Source: Micromonospora cathayae
Lineage (GTDB): Bacteria; Actinomycetota; Actinomycetes; Mycobacteriales; Micromonosporaceae
Assembly (NCBI RefSeq): GCF_028993575.1
Contig: NZ_CP118615.1
Span: 3,782,001-3,846,000, forward strand
Length of the DNA stretch: 64,000 nt
Reading direction: 5' to 3'
The number at the start of each line of letters is the position of its first letter. The first letter of the stretch is position 1. Position numbers and translations under genes: made by a program. Shown piece by piece: positions 1 to 9,195 of the stretch. A model generated the notes under the pieces. That model was not told where the DNA came from, made no database searches, and worked only from the letters and a program-made list of their open reading frames with translations.

Positions 1-2376
1 GCGCTGGGCATCACCGACCTGGACCCGATCCCGCACGGGCTGATCTTCGAACGGTTCCTGAACCCGGAGCGGGTCTCCATGCCGGACGTCGACATCGACT
101 TCGACGAGCGTCGGCGCGGCGAGGTGATCAAGTACGTCACCGACAAGTGGGGTGAGGACAAGGTCGCCCAGATCGCCACCTTCGGTACGATCAAGGCGAA
201 GGCCGCGATCAAGGACTCGGCCCGAGTGCTCGGCTACCCGTACGCGGTGGGCGACCGGATCACCAAGGCGATGCCGCCGGCGGTGATGGGCAAGGACATC
301 CCGCTGTCCGGCATCTTCGACCCGAAGCACCCCCGCTACGCCGAGGCCGGCGAGATCCGGGGCCTGTACGAGTCCGACCCGGACGTCAAGAAGGTCATCG
401 ACACCGCCAAGGGCATCGAGGGGCTGATCCGGCAGACCGGTGTGCACGCCGCCGGCGTGATCATGTCGGCCGAGCCGATCATCGAGCACATCCCGCTGAT
501 GCGCCGGGACTCCGACGGGGTGATCATCACCCAGTTCGACTACCCGACGTGCGAGTCGCTCGGGCTGTTGAAGATGGACTTCCTCGGCCTGCGGAACCTG
601 ACGATCATCGACGACGCGGTGAAGAACATCCAGCTCAACCACGGCAAGGACCTCGACCTGCTGGGGCTGGACCTGGACGACAAGGCCGCCTACGAGCTGC
701 TCGCCCGGGGCGACACCCTGGGCGTGTTCCAGCTCGACGGCGGGCCGATGCGGTCGCTGCTGCGGATGATGAAGCCGGACAACTTCGAGGACATCTCCGC
801 CGTCCTGGCGCTGTACCGGCCCGGCCCGATGGGCGTCGACTCGCACACCAACTACGCGTTGCGCAAGAACGGCCTCCAGGAGATCACCCCGATCCACCCG
901 GAGCTGGAGGAGCCGCTGCGGGAGATCCTCGCCCCCACCTACGGCCTGATCGTCTACCAGGAGCAGGTGCAACGCGCCGCGCAGATCCTCGCCGGCTACA
1001 CGCTCGGCCAGGCCGACCTGCTGCGCCGGGCGATGGGCAAGAAGAAGAAGGAGATCCTCGACAAGGAGTTCATCCCGTTCCGGGACGGCTGCCGCGCCAA
1101 CGGCTACTCCGACGAGGCCATCCAGAAGGTCTGGGACGTGCTGGTCCCGTTCGCCGGGTACGCCTTCAACAAGGCGCACTCCGCCGCGTACGGGCTGGTG
1201 TCGTACTGGACCGCGTACCTGAAGGCGCACTACCCGGCCGAGTACATGGCCGCCCTGCTGACCTCGGTCGGCGACGACAAGGACAAGATGGCCCTCTATC
1301 TGTCCGAGTGCCGCCGGATGCGGATCCAGGTGCTGCCGCCGGACGTGAACACCTCCGCCGGTCCGTTCACGCCGGTCGGCAAGGAGATCCGGTTCGGGCT
1401 CGGCGCGGTCCGCAACGTCGGCGCGAACGTGGTCGCCGCGATCATGCGCTGCCGGGAGGAGAAGGGCGAGTACAGCGACTTCTACGACTTCCTGTCCAAG
1501 GTCGACGCGGTGGTCTGCAACAAGAAGACCATCGAATCGCTGATCAAGGCCGGGGCGTTCGACGCGCTCAAGCACCCGCGCAAGGGGCTGCTCGCCGTAC
1601 ACGCCGAGGCCATCGACGCGTACGCCGACGTCAAGCGTAAGGAGGCGGTCGGCCAGTACGACCTGTTCGGGGCCGGCTTCGGCGACGCCGACGACGCCCC
1701 CAGCAGCACCACGGTGATGCCGGTGATCGGCGAGGGCGAGTGGGACAAGCGCGACAAGCTCGCCTTCGAGCGGGAGATGCTCGGCCTCTACGTCTCCGAC
1801 CATCCGTTGTTCGGGCTGGAACACGTGCTCGGCGCGGCGGCCGACTGCACCATCGCCGCGCTGTCCGAGGAGGGGTCCGTCCCGGACGGCGCGGTGGTCA
1901 CCCTGGCCGGCATCCTCTCCGGCGTGCAGCGCCGGGTCACCAAGCAGGGCCGGGCCTGGGCCTCGGCCACCCTGGAGGACCTGGCCGGTGGGGTGGAGGC
2001 CCTGTTCTTCCCCAACACCTACGAGGTGATCGGGCAGTACATCGCCGAGGACGCGATCGTGGTGGTGAAGGGCCGGGTGGACCGGCGCGACGACACCCCC
2101 CGGATCATGGCGATGGACATGCAGCTCCCGGACGTCACCAGCAACCCGGCGAACAAGCCGGTCACCCTGACCATCCCGGTGCACCGCTGCACGCCGCCGC
2201 TGGTCGAACGGCTCAAGGAGACGCTGGTGCTGCATCCCGGCGACACCGAGGTGCACGTCAAGCTGCTCAACGGCCCGAAGACCACCACGCTGCGGCTCGG
2301 ACCGTTCCGGGTCGCCGCCACCACCGCGCTGATGGGGGACCTGAAGAGCGTCCTCGGCCCGGCCAACGTCAGCTGA
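1..2376 (+). CDS. dnaE: DNA polymerase III alpha subunit, 5'-truncated by window edge
   Basis: Replicative DNA polymerase catalytic subunit. The frame is already open at base 1, so the gene starts upstream; 791 residues of a roughly 1,180-residue protein are visible, lacking the PHP domain and the first part of the polymerase core. The visible part begins with the catalytic [10 protein letters not shown] motif (the two-Asp polymerase active site), continues through the fingers region ([21 protein letters not shown]) and the tandem helix-hairpin-helix region, and ends with an OB-fold of about 110 residues. The family member is the replicative DnaE1 type rather than DnaE2, because the FERFLNPER and [11 protein letters not shown] motifs and the QYDLFG segment before the OB domain match the replicative enzyme. 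It appears monocistronic. Confidence 0.97.
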   Translation, partial: ALGITDLDPIPHGLIFERFLNPERVSMPDVDIDFDERRRGEVIKYVTDKWGEDKVAQIATFGTIKAKAAIKDSARVLGYPYAVGDRITKAMPPAVMGKDIPLSGIFDPKHPRYAEAGEIRGLYESDPDVKKVIDTAKGIEGLIRQTGVHAAGVIMSAEPIIEHIPLMRRDSDGVIITQFDYPTCESLGLLKMDFLGLRNLTIIDDAVKNIQLNHGKDLDLLGLDLDDKAAYELLARGDTLGVFQLDGGPMRSLLRMMKPDNFEDISAVLALYRPGPMGVDSHTNYALRKNGLQEITPIHPELEEPLREILAPTYGLIVYQEQVQRAAQILAGYTLGQADLLRRAMGKKKKEILDKEFIPFRDGCRANGYSDEAIQKVWDVLVPFAGYAFNKAHSAAYGLVSYWTAYLKAHYPAEYMAALLTSVGDDKDKMALYLSECRRMRIQVLPPDVNTSAGPFTPVGKEIRFGLGAVRNVGANVVAAIMRCREEKGEYSDFYDFLSKVDAVVCNKKTIESLIKAGAFDALKHPRKGLLAVHAEAIDAYADVKRKEAVGQYDLFGAGFGDADDAPSSTTVMPVIGEGEWDKRDKLAFEREMLGLYVSDHPLFGLEHVLGAAADCTIAALSEEGSVPDGAVVTLAGILSGVQRRVTKQGRAWASATLEDLAGGVEALFFPNTYEVIGQYIAEDAIVVVKGRVDRRDDTPRIMAMDMQLPDVTSNPANKPVTLTIPVHRCTPPLVERLKETLVLHPGDTEVHVKLLNGPKTTTLRLGPFRVAATTALMGDLKSVLGPANVS

Positions 2377-2443
2377 CCCGGGCCGGCGCCGTCCCCGGCC
2401 ACCGTCAGCTGACCCCGGCCGTCCCGGCTCACCGGCGGGTGAG

Positions 2444-2460
2444 CGGGCGGGTGCCGCCCG
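2444..2460 (+). terminator. short GC hairpin downstream of dnaE
   Basis: A perfect 7-bp stem (CGGGCGG / CCGCCCG) with loop GTG lies 68 bp after the dnaE stop. It has no T-tract. Terminator function is inferred from position only. Confidence 0.35.
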
Positions 2461-2520
2461 GGGCCACCGTCGACGAATTGGCGGTGACCGGTCCGACCCG
2501 ACGTGACTAGCGTCGAGGGC

Positions 2521-3558
2521 ATGGAACTGGACGAGGCACGGAAGCTGTGGCAGCCGGAGCCCGGCTGGCTCAACACGGCCAGTTACGGGCTGCCGGCCGA
2601 CCCCGCCTGGGAGGCGCTCCAGGACGCGCTGACCCAGTGGCGGTCGGGGCGGAACGCCTGGGAGGAGTGGAACGACGCGGCGGAGCGGTCCCGGGTCACG
2701 TTCGCCGGCCTGATCGGCGTACCGGCCCGGGACGTGGCGATCGGCAGTACGGTGTCGCAACTGCTGGCCCCGGTCGCGGCGGCGCTGCCCCCGGGGGCGA
2801 CCGTGGTGGTACCGGAGGTCGAGTTCACTAGCAACCTCTTCCCCTGGCTGGTGCAGGAGCAGCGGGGCGTGCGGGTCCGTACGGTGCCGCTGGAGAGGCT
2901 GGTCGACGCGATCGACGCCGACACCGACCTGGTGGCGTTCAGCCTGGTGCAGTCCGCCGACGGCCGCGTCGCCCCGTACGACGACGTCGTGGCCGCGGCC
3001 CGCGCGCACGGCGCGTTGGTGTCGGTGGACGCCACCCAGGCCTGCGGTTGGCTGCCGTTCGACGCGGGCCGGGCCGACGCGGTGCTGGTCGGGGCGTACA
3101 AGTGGCTGACCGCGCCACGCGGCACGGCCTTCGCCTACCTGGCACCGGCGCTCCGGGAGCGGATGCGTCCGGACGCGGCCGGCTGGTCCGCCGCCGAGAG
3201 CCCGACCGACGCCTACTACGGTCCGCCGCTGCGGTTGTCCGCGGACGCCCGGCGGTTCGACATCGCCCCGGCCCTGTTCTGCTACGTCGGGGCGGCCCCC
3301 GCCCTGGAGGTGATCGCCGGGATCGGCGTGCCGGCGATCCGGGCGCACGACGTGGCCCTGGCGAACCGCTTCCTCACCGGTCTGGGCCGACCGCCGGGGG
3401 AGAGCGCGATCGTCACGGTGGACGTGCCGGACGCCCAGGAACGGCTGGACCGAGCCGGGGTCCGGGCGGCGGTCCGCGCCGGCCGGGTCCGGGCCTCCTT
3501 CCACCTGTACTCCACGGAGGAGGACGTGGACCTGGCGTTGAACGCGCTTACCGGCTGA
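2521..3558 (+). CDS. aminotransferase class V-like PLP enzyme
   Basis: A 345-residue fold-type I PLP enzyme of the class V (cysteine desulfurase/kynureninase/isopenicillin epimerase-like) superfamily. Visible features are an N-terminal LNTASYGLP substrate-side segment, the SVDATQACGWLP stretch carrying the PLP-binding Asp, and VGAYKWLTAPRG, where Lys is the Schiff-base residue. The C-terminal domain is short. The substrate cannot be told. Start choice: ATG 2521 is preceded at the right distance by a TAGCGT -10-like hexamer (2509-2514) and no usable Shine-Dalgarno, suggesting a leaderless mRNA; GTG 2503 in the same frame is the alternative. It stands alone between dnaE and the ABC importer, with a hairpin after it. 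Confidence 0.82.
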   Translation: MELDEARKLWQPEPGWLNTASYGLPADPAWEALQDALTQWRSGRNAWEEWNDAAERSRVTFAGLIGVPARDVAIGSTVSQLLAPVAAALPPGATVVVPEVEFTSNLFPWLVQEQRGVRVRTVPLERLVDAIDADTDLVAFSLVQSADGRVAPYDDVVAAARAHGALVSVDATQACGWLPFDAGRADAVLVGAYKWLTAPRGTAFAYLAPALRERMRPDAAGWSAAESPTDAYYGPPLRLSADARRFDIAPALFCYVGAAPALEVIAGIGVPAIRAHDVALANRFLTGLGRPPGESAIVTVDVPDAQERLDRAGVRAAVRAGRVRASFHLYSTEEDVDLALNALTG

Positions 3559-3612
3559 TCGCCCCCGGTGGCGTCACCACATGTCCAGGGGCCCGGACGC
3601 CCGCGCAACGGT

Positions 3613-3650
3613 GATCCGGGCCCGGACCGCATGGCGGTCGGGCCCGGGTC
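3613..3650 (+). terminator. hairpin after the class V aminotransferase gene
   Basis: A near-perfect GC-rich stem of about 16 bp with one bulged base and loop ATG; arms at 3615-3630 and 3634-3648. It separates the aminotransferase gene from the liv-type operon. No clear T-tract. Confidence 0.55.
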
Positions 3651-3780
3651 GGCGTACCCGAATGTGGTGGGCATCGACATAGTTCGACTCCGTCGCCGCG
3701 CCGTAGGTTTCCTGCACGCGACGATCCTGTGACCCCGGTCACCGCACCGGTCGTCGCCGACGACCTGCGGAGGAGTGGCG

Positions 3781-4578
3781 ATGGCCGGGCAAGGACTCCT
3801 GTCGGTCCGCGGGCTGACCCGGGACTTCCGGGGCTTCCGAGCGGTGGACCGGGTCGACCTCGACGTCGCCGCCGGCAGCGTGCACGCCCTGGTCGGGCCG
3901 AACGGGGCCGGCAAGACCACGCTGTTCAACCTGCTCACCGGCTTCCTGCGGCCCACCGCCGGGCGGATCCTGCTCGACGGGCGGGACATCGCCGGCCTGC
4001 CGCCGGAACGCGTCGCCCGGCTCGGCGTGGCCCGGTCCTTCCAGATCACCAGCCTGTTCCCGCAGCTCTCCGCCCGCGAACACGTCGCCCTGGCGTTGCA
4101 GAGCCCGAGCGGACTGGGCTGGCGGTTCTGGCGGTCCGCCACCCTGATGCGCCGGTACACCCCCCGCGCCGACGAGCTGCTGGCCGAGGTCGGGCTCGCC
4201 GAGCTGGCCGACGCTCCCGCCGACGCCCTCGCGTACGGGCGGAAGCGGGCCCTGGAACTGGCCATCGCGCTCGCCCTCGACCCCCGGGTGCTGCTGCTCG
4301 ACGAGCCGACCGCCGGAATGGGCCTGGAGGACGTCGACCGCACCGTCGAGCTGGTCGACCGGGTCCGCGCCGGCCGGACCGTGGTGCTGGTCGAGCACAA
4401 CATGAGCGTGGTCGGCCGGCTCGCCGACACCGTCACCGTGCTCCAGGCCGGGAAGGTCCTCGTCGAGGGGCCGTACCAGCAGGTCCGGGCCGACGAACGC
4501 GTGATCACCGCCTACCTGGGAGCGACCGATGCCGCCACCGACGCCGTCCCGCACGGAGCCACCGATGCTGCGCGTTGA
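3781..4578 (+). CDS. livG: branched-chain amino acid-type ABC importer ATP-binding protein (LivG-like)
   Basis: First of two ATPases of a HAAT-family (hydrophobic amino acid/amide) importer; 265 residues, normal for LivG. Walker A GPNGAGKT is at residues 39-46, a LivG-type signature region AYGRKRALELA near 151, and Walker B VLLLDEPTAGM follows. The RSFQITSLFPQLS segment is the LivG-type Q-loop. ATG 3781 is chosen because GGAGGA lies 6 nt upstream at 3769-3774; an in-frame GTG at 3775 overlaps that site. It overlaps the next gene by 14 nt, implying translational coupling. The gene order is livG-livF-livK-livH-livM. The symbol denotes family, not proven substrate. Confidence 0.9.
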   Translation: MAGQGLLSVRGLTRDFRGFRAVDRVDLDVAAGSVHALVGPNGAGKTTLFNLLTGFLRPTAGRILLDGRDIAGLPPERVARLGVARSFQITSLFPQLSAREHVALALQSPSGLGWRFWRSATLMRRYTPRADELLAEVGLAELADAPADALAYGRKRALELAIALALDPRVLLLDEPTAGMGLEDVDRTVELVDRVRAGRTVVLVEHNMSVVGRLADTVTVLQAGKVLVEGPYQQVRADERVITAYLGATDAATDAVPHGATDAAR

Positions 4579-5257
4579 CGACCTGTCCGCCTGGTACGGC
4601 GAGGCGCGGGTGCTGCGCGGGGTGAGCCTCACCGTGGCCGCCGGCGAGGTGGTCACCCTGGTCGGGCGGAACGGGGCCGGCAAGTCCACCCTGCTGCGCT
4701 GCGTGATGGGGCTGCACGCCGGCCGCAGCGGCACCGTCACCCTGGACGGTCGGGACGTCGGTCGCCTCCCGGCGCACCGCCGGGCCCGGCTCGGCCTGGG
4801 CTGGGTCCCCGACGACCGGGGCGCGTACGCCACCCTCAGCGTCACCGAGAACCTGACCCTGCCGCCCACCGTCGGCCCGGACCCGTGGCCGCTGGCCCGG
4901 GTGTACGAGGCGTTCCCCGCCCTGTACGCGCGCCGGGACTCGGCCGCCACCACCCTCTCCGGCGGCGAGCAGCAGATGCTCGCCCTGGCCCGGGTGCTGC
5001 GGATGGGGGCGCGGTTGCTGCTCTGCGACGAGCCCACCGAGGGGCTCTCGCCGCTGCTGGTGAGCCAGGTGGGCGACATTCTGCGGCAGGCCAAGGCGCA
5101 CGGGGTGACCGTGCTGCTGGTCGAGCAGAACCTGCACTTCGCCACCGGCGTCGCCGACCGGCACTACCTGCTGGCCGAGGGACGCGTGGTGGAGGCGATG
5201 GAGAACTCCGAGGTGCGCTCGCGGGAACGCGAGCTGCTGTCGTACCTCGGTATCTGA
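4565..5257 (+). CDS. livF: branched-chain amino acid-type ABC importer ATP-binding protein (LivF-like)
   Basis: Second ATPase of the importer; 230 residues, the normal LivF length. Walker A GRNGAGKS is near residues 34-41, signature LSGGEQQMLALAR near 131, Walker B LLLCDEPTEGL and an H-loop-equivalent VLLVEQN follow. The EQN replaces the usual EHN, which is characteristic of LivF-type proteins. Start: ATG 4565 has GGAG 6-7 nt upstream and gives the canonical LivF N-terminus MLRVDDLSAWYG. ATG 4529 in the same frame also has a GGAG and would add 12 residues overlapping livG. It works as a heterodimer with LivG on the permease pair. Confidence 0.9.
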   Translation: MLRVDDLSAWYGEARVLRGVSLTVAAGEVVTLVGRNGAGKSTLLRCVMGLHAGRSGTVTLDGRDVGRLPAHRRARLGLGWVPDDRGAYATLSVTENLTLPPTVGPDPWPLARVYEAFPALYARRDSAATTLSGGEQQMLALARVLRMGARLLLCDEPTEGLSPLLVSQVGDILRQAKAHGVTVLLVEQNLHFATGVADRHYLLAEGRVVEAMENSEVRSRERELLSYLGI

Positions 5258-5301
5258 CCGACCGTGACCCGCGCGGCGTAGCGCGGACGAAGGGATGACC
5301 C

Positions 5302-6552
5302 ATGCGGAGGACCGTGGGAGTGGCCGTCGTTTCGACGGCGGCGCTGCTGGTGACCGGCTGTGGCGGCGGAGGACCGCAGTCCTCCGGCGACGGGAAGCTC
5401 AGCGGCGACAGGATCGTGCTCGGGGTGCTCAACGACCAGTCCGGCGTCTACCTGGAGCTGTCCGGGAAGAACTCGGTCAAGGCGGTGGAACTGGCCATCG
5501 CCGACTTCAAGAAGAAGTACGGCGACGACGCGGTGACCACCGACATCACCGTGGAGACCGCCGACCACCAGAACAAGCCGGACATCGCCAACACAAAAGC
5601 CGCCGAGATGTACGACCGCAAGGCCGTCGACCTGATCCTCGACGTGCCCACCTCGTCGGCGGCGGAGAAGGTCGCCGACGTGGCGAAGGAGAAGAAGAAG
5701 CTCTACTTCAACATCGGCGCGGCCACCACCACGCTGACCGGCGCGAAGTGCAACAGGTACACCTTCCACTACGCCTACGACACGTACATGCTGGCCAACG
5801 GCACCGGCCGGAACACCACCGAACAGGGCGCGAAGAACTGGTACGTGCTCTACCCGAACTACCAGTTCGGGCAGGACATGGAACGCAGCTTCTCGGCCGC
5901 CATCACCGGTGCCGGTGGGAAGGTGGTCGCGAAGGACGCCGCGCCGTTCCCGAACACCAGCGGCGACTACTCGACGTACCTGCTCAAGGCTCCGACGCTG
6001 AACCCGAAGCCGGACGTGCTGGGCACCATGCAGGCCGGCGCGGAACTGGTCAACGTGGTCAAGCAGTACAACGAGTTCAAGCTCCGGGAGAAGGGCGTCG
6101 GCCTGGCGGTGGGGCTGATGTTCCTCACCGACATCCACTCGCTCACCCCGGACGCGCTGGCCGGCACCACCTACACCGACGCCTGGTACTGGAACTTCGA
6201 CCAGCGCAACCGGGAGTTCGCCGACCGGTTCAAGGAGGCCACCGGCACCCGGCCCACCTTCGCGCACGCGGCCAACTACTCGGCCGCCACCCAGTACCTG
6301 GAGGCGGTGCAGGCCGCCGGCACCGACGACGCGGACACCATCGTCGACGCGCTGGAGGGCAAGACCGTCGACGACGTGTTCCTGCGCAACGGCAAGATCC
6401 GCGCCGAGGACCACCGGGTCGTGCACGACGCGTACCTGGCCCAGGTCAAGCCGGCCGCCGAGGTCACCGAGGAGTGGGACTACGTGAAGATCCTCAAGAC
6501 CATCCCGGCGGCCGAGGCGTTCCGCGCCCCGTCCCCGGACTGCCGGATGTGA
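5302..6552 (+). CDS. livK: HAAT-family ABC importer substrate-binding lipoprotein
   Basis: Periplasmic-binding-protein-like receptor (type I fold, peripla_BP_6), 416 residues. It has a lipoprotein signal: Arg-rich n-region, hydrophobic stretch, lipobox LVTGC with Cys20 as the lipidated residue, then a Gly/Ser linker. It should be anchored outside the membrane and feed ligand to the LivHM permease. The ATG has AGGG 7 nt upstream. It sits between the ATPase and permease genes, an order common in actinobacterial HAAT clusters. The ligand is unknown; close families bind branched-chain amino acids, amides or aromatic acids, and the nearby 3-hydroxybutyrate dehydrogenase suggests, weakly, a small organic acid. 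Confidence 0.88.
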   Translation: MRRTVGVAVVSTAALLVTGCGGGGPQSSGDGKLSGDRIVLGVLNDQSGVYLELSGKNSVKAVELAIADFKKKYGDDAVTTDITVETADHQNKPDIANTKAAEMYDRKAVDLILDVPTSSAAEKVADVAKEKKKLYFNIGAATTTLTGAKCNRYTFHYAYDTYMLANGTGRNTTEQGAKNWYVLYPNYQFGQDMERSFSAAITGAGGKVVAKDAAPFPNTSGDYSTYLLKAPTLNPKPDVLGTMQAGAELVNVVKQYNEFKLREKGVGLAVGLMFLTDIHSLTPDALAGTTYTDAWYWNFDQRNREFADRFKEATGTRPTFAHAANYSAATQYLEAVQAAGTDDADTIVDALEGKTVDDVFLRNGKIRAEDHRVVHDAYLAQVKPAAEVTEEWDYVKILKTIPAAEAFRAPSPDCRM

Positions 6553-6559
6553 CCCGGCC

Positions 6560-7441
6560 GTGACCGGCTTCCTCCAGAACACCTTCAACGGGCTGGTGAG
6601 CGGGGCGTTCTACGCCCTGCTCGCCCTCGGCCTCGCGGTCATCTTCGGCATGCTCCGGGTGGTCAACTTCGCCCACGGCGCGTTCTACATGCTCGGCGCG
6701 TTCGGCGCGTACGTGCTGCTCGCCGAGGCCGGGGTGCCGTTCTGGGCGGCCCTGGTGATCATGCCGGTCGGGCTGGGTCTGCTCGGGATGGCCCTGGAAC
6801 GGGCCTTCATCCACCGGCTCACCCGGCTCGACCCGCTCTACAACTTCCTGCTCACCTTCGGGCTGACGCTGATCCTCCAGGACCTGGTCAAGCTCCGGTA
6901 CGGGGTGCAGTCCAGCCCGTACGCCACCCCGGCCGAGCTGAGCGGATCGGTCGACCTCGGGCTGTTCGACTTCCCCACCTACCGGGTGTTCATCCTGGTG
7001 TTCGCGGTCGCCGTCTGCGTGGCCGCCTGGTGGCTGCTCGGGCACACCCGGGTCGGCATGGTGGTCCGGGCGGCCACCGAACGCCCCGAGCTGACCCGGG
7101 CGTTCGGTATCGACGTCGGCCGGTGGATCACGCCGGTGTTCGGGTTCGGCATCGCCCTCGCGGCCCTGGCCGGGGTGCTGGCCGCCCCGATGCGCGCGGT
7201 CAACCCGCTGATGGGCGCCGACCTGATCATCGTGGTCTTCGCGGTGGTGGTGATCGGCGGACTCGGGTCCATCTTCGGGTCGGTGGCCGCCGGCTTCGGC
7301 ATCGGCCTGATCCAGGCATGGGGCGAGGCGTACCTGTCGGACTGGCCGATCCTGTCCCAGACGATCGTGTTCATCGTGATGGCCGTGGTGCTGCTCTGGC
7401 GGCCGGCCGGGCTGTTCGGCCGAGAGGAGGCACCGGCGTGA
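6560..7441 (+). CDS. livH: branched-chain amino acid-type ABC importer permease (LivH-like)
   Basis: Integral membrane permease of 293 residues with about 8 hydrophobic helices. It begins with the family-typical LxNGLVSGAFYALLALGLAVIFG block and FAHGAFYMLGA. The EAA-like cytoplasmic loop region around GHTRVGMVVRAATERPELTRAFGID contacts the ATPases. GTG 6560 is 8 nt after the livK stop; no strong Shine-Dalgarno is visible, so coupling to livK translation is likely. The stop overlaps the start of livM (GTGA). Confidence 0.9.
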   Translation: MTGFLQNTFNGLVSGAFYALLALGLAVIFGMLRVVNFAHGAFYMLGAFGAYVLLAEAGVPFWAALVIMPVGLGLLGMALERAFIHRLTRLDPLYNFLLTFGLTLILQDLVKLRYGVQSSPYATPAELSGSVDLGLFDFPTYRVFILVFAVAVCVAAWWLLGHTRVGMVVRAATERPELTRAFGIDVGRWITPVFGFGIALAALAGVLAAPMRAVNPLMGADLIIVVFAVVVIGGLGSIFGSVAAGFGIGLIQAWGEAYLSDWPILSQTIVFIVMAVVLLWRPAGLFGREEAPA

Positions 7442-8454
7442 CCACCCTGGTCGACGACCCCACCCCGGGCACCGCGAAGCGGCCCCCGTCCGCGTTGGCC
7501 GCCGCCGGCCGCGCCCCCCGCTGGCTGCGGTACGCGCTGCTCGCCGTCGGTCTGGCCGTGGCGTTCTGGCTGCCCAACGGGCTGTACCCGGCGGTCGCCG
7601 TGGACATCCTCTGCTGGGCGCTGTTCGCCGTCTCGGTGGACCTGCTGCTCGGCTACACCGGGCTGATGTCCTTCGGGCACGCCGCGTTCTGGGGCACCTC
7701 GGCGTACGTCACCGGGCTGGTCGCCATCCACCTCGGCCTGCCGTTCCCGGCGGCGGTGCTGCTCGGCGCGCTGGCCGCCGCCGCGCTCGCGGTGCCGATC
7801 GGGTACCTGGCGGTGAGCCGTACCGGCATCTACTTCGCCATGGTCACCCTGGCGTTCGCCCAGATGGTCTACTACATCGCCAACGAGTGGCGCTCGGTCA
7901 CCCGGGGCGAGAACGGCCTCCAGGGCGTACCGAGGGACCTGTTCGGCCTGGACCTCACCGACGACTACTGGTTCTACTACGCGGCGCTGCCGATCGTGCT
8001 GCTCGGGCTGGCCGCCGCCTGGCGGATCGTGCACTCGCCGTTCGGGCGGGTGCTGGTCGGCATCCGGGACAACCCGGCCCGGGCCCGCGCGCTCGGCTAC
8101 CCGGTCCGCCGGTACAAGCTCACCGCGTTCGTGCTCTCCGGGTTCCTCGCCGGGCTCGGTGGCGGCCTGTTCGCCGTCGGGCACCGGTTCGTCTCGCTGG
8201 ACACCCTGCACTGGACCACCTCCGGCAAGGCGGTGATCGTGGTGGTACTCGGCGGCATCGGCACCCTGTGGGGCGGGGTGCTCGGCGCGGCCGTGCTGGT
8301 CCGGCTGGAGGACTGGCTGTCGTTCTCCGGCTTCGAGGCGATCGGCCTGGTCACCGGCGGCATCTTCGTCGTCGTCGTGCTGGTGTTCCGGCGCGGCATC
8401 TGGGGTTCGGTGGCCGCGCTCGCCGTCCGCTGGCGGACCCGCCGCCGGGAATGA
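7438..8454 (+). CDS. livM: branched-chain amino acid-type ABC importer permease (LivM-like)
   Basis: Second permease subunit, 338 residues and about 9-10 hydrophobic segments. The LivM hallmark region VDLLLGYTGLMSFGHAAFWG and the cytoplasmic coupling loop GIRDNPARARALGYPVRRYK are present. GTG 7438 overlaps the livH stop by 4 nt and has GAGGAGG 7 nt upstream. The frame is open further upstream, but that part only shadows livH. Together with LivG, LivF, LivK and LivH it completes the importer. A perfect palindrome starts 40 bp after the stop. Confidence 0.9.
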   Translation: MTTLVDDPTPGTAKRPPSALAAAGRAPRWLRYALLAVGLAVAFWLPNGLYPAVAVDILCWALFAVSVDLLLGYTGLMSFGHAAFWGTSAYVTGLVAIHLGLPFPAAVLLGALAAAALAVPIGYLAVSRTGIYFAMVTLAFAQMVYYIANEWRSVTRGENGLQGVPRDLFGLDLTDDYWFYYAALPIVLLGLAAAWRIVHSPFGRVLVGIRDNPARARALGYPVRRYKLTAFVLSGFLAGLGGGLFAVGHRFVSLDTLHWTTSGKAVIVVVLGGIGTLWGGVLGAAVLVRLEDWLSFSGFEAIGLVTGGIFVVVVLVFRRGIWGSVAALAVRWRTRRRE

Positions 8455-8494
8455 GCACCCGCTGACCGCATCCGTTCCGGCCGGTCCGGGCGAA

Positions 8495-8523
8495 CCCCCT
8501 GGTAGAGATCGTCTACCAGGGGG
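8495..8523 (+). promoter_or_regulatory. 12-bp-arm perfect palindrome covering the RBS of the B12-domain gene
   Basis: Left arm CCCCCTGGTAGA (8495-8506), 5-nt spacer GATCG, right arm TCTACCAGGGGG (8512-8523). The right arm contains the AGGGGG ribosome-binding site of the following gene (GTG at 8527). It could terminate livM transcripts, act as an operator, or fold in RNA and hide the ribosome-binding site. No T-tract follows, which argues against a classic terminator. Confidence 0.6.
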
Positions 8524-8526
8524 TGC

Positions 8527-9156
8527 GTGTCGGTGTCGGGCCAACGGATACCGGGCGAGGTGGCGGAGACGGCGCGCAAGCGCCTCGCCGCCGCCGCCGA
8601 GGACCTGGACAGCAACCGGGTCGCCGGGCTGCTCATGGAACTTGCCGGCCAGTCGGGGGTCGGGCCGGTGTGGGACGAGGTCTGTGTGCCGCTGCTGACC
8701 GGGCAGGCCGGCCGGAGCGCGCCGGAGGTGGCCGTCGAGCATGCCCTCTCCGAGGGCATCCGGACCGGGCTGGACGTGCTGCACCGTTCGCCCCGGGCCC
8801 CGCTGCCGCCCAGCGGGGTGCTGCTCGCCGGAGCCGAACAGGAGCACCACTGCCTGGGGCTGCACGTGCTGGCCGCCGCACTGCGGGAACAGCGGCGCGG
8901 CGCGCTGCTGCTCGGCCCGGCGCTGCCCTGGGCGGCGCTGAGCAGCGCCGTGCGCCGGGCCCGCCCGCACACCGTGATCGTCTGGTCGCAGACCCCGGTC
9001 ACCGGACGCGCCTACCGCCTGGTCCGGCTGGGCCGGGACTTTCCCGCCGTCCGGGTCTTCGGCGCCGGGCCGGGCTGGATCGAGGAACTGCCCGCGCCGG
9101 CGGCCCGGCTCACCTCGCTGACGGCCGCCGCCGCCGTCTGCCAACTGCCGTCCTGA
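8527..9156 (+). CDS. stand-alone cobalamin-binding-domain protein (CarH/LitR C-half-like)
   Basis: A 209-residue protein resembling the B12-sensing half of MerR-type CarH/LitR regulators, without a DNA-binding domain. A helical-bundle cap module (residues about 10-90) carries W49 and the E71-H72 pair at the end of VAVEH. A Rossmann B12-binding module follows with E106-H107-H108-C109-L110-G111, matching the ExHxxG cobalamin lower-ligand motif with H108 as ligand. The tryptophan that lies 10 residues before the EH pair in CarH photoreceptors is Ala61 here, so light sensing is doubtful. GTG 8527 or 8533 may be the start; AGGGGG at 8518-8523 suits either. It may act through a partner or by protein-protein contact; function unknown. 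Confidence 0.68.
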   Translation: MSVSGQRIPGEVAETARKRLAAAAEDLDSNRVAGLLMELAGQSGVGPVWDEVCVPLLTGQAGRSAPEVAVEHALSEGIRTGLDVLHRSPRAPLPPSGVLLAGAEQEHHCLGLHVLAAALREQRRGALLLGPALPWAALSSAVRRARPHTVIVWSQTPVTGRAYRLVRLGRDFPAVRVFGAGPGWIEELPAPAARLTSLTAAAAVCQLPS

Positions 9157-9195
9157 CCCCGGCCGGCGGATCAGCGGTCGGTCCGGTGCACGTTC

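Noticed and set aside
3781..8454. Urea-type (urtABCDE) importer
   Set aside because: No urease or nitrogen-regulatory genes are near, the gene order differs from urtABCDE, and the binding protein gives no specific sign of urea binding.
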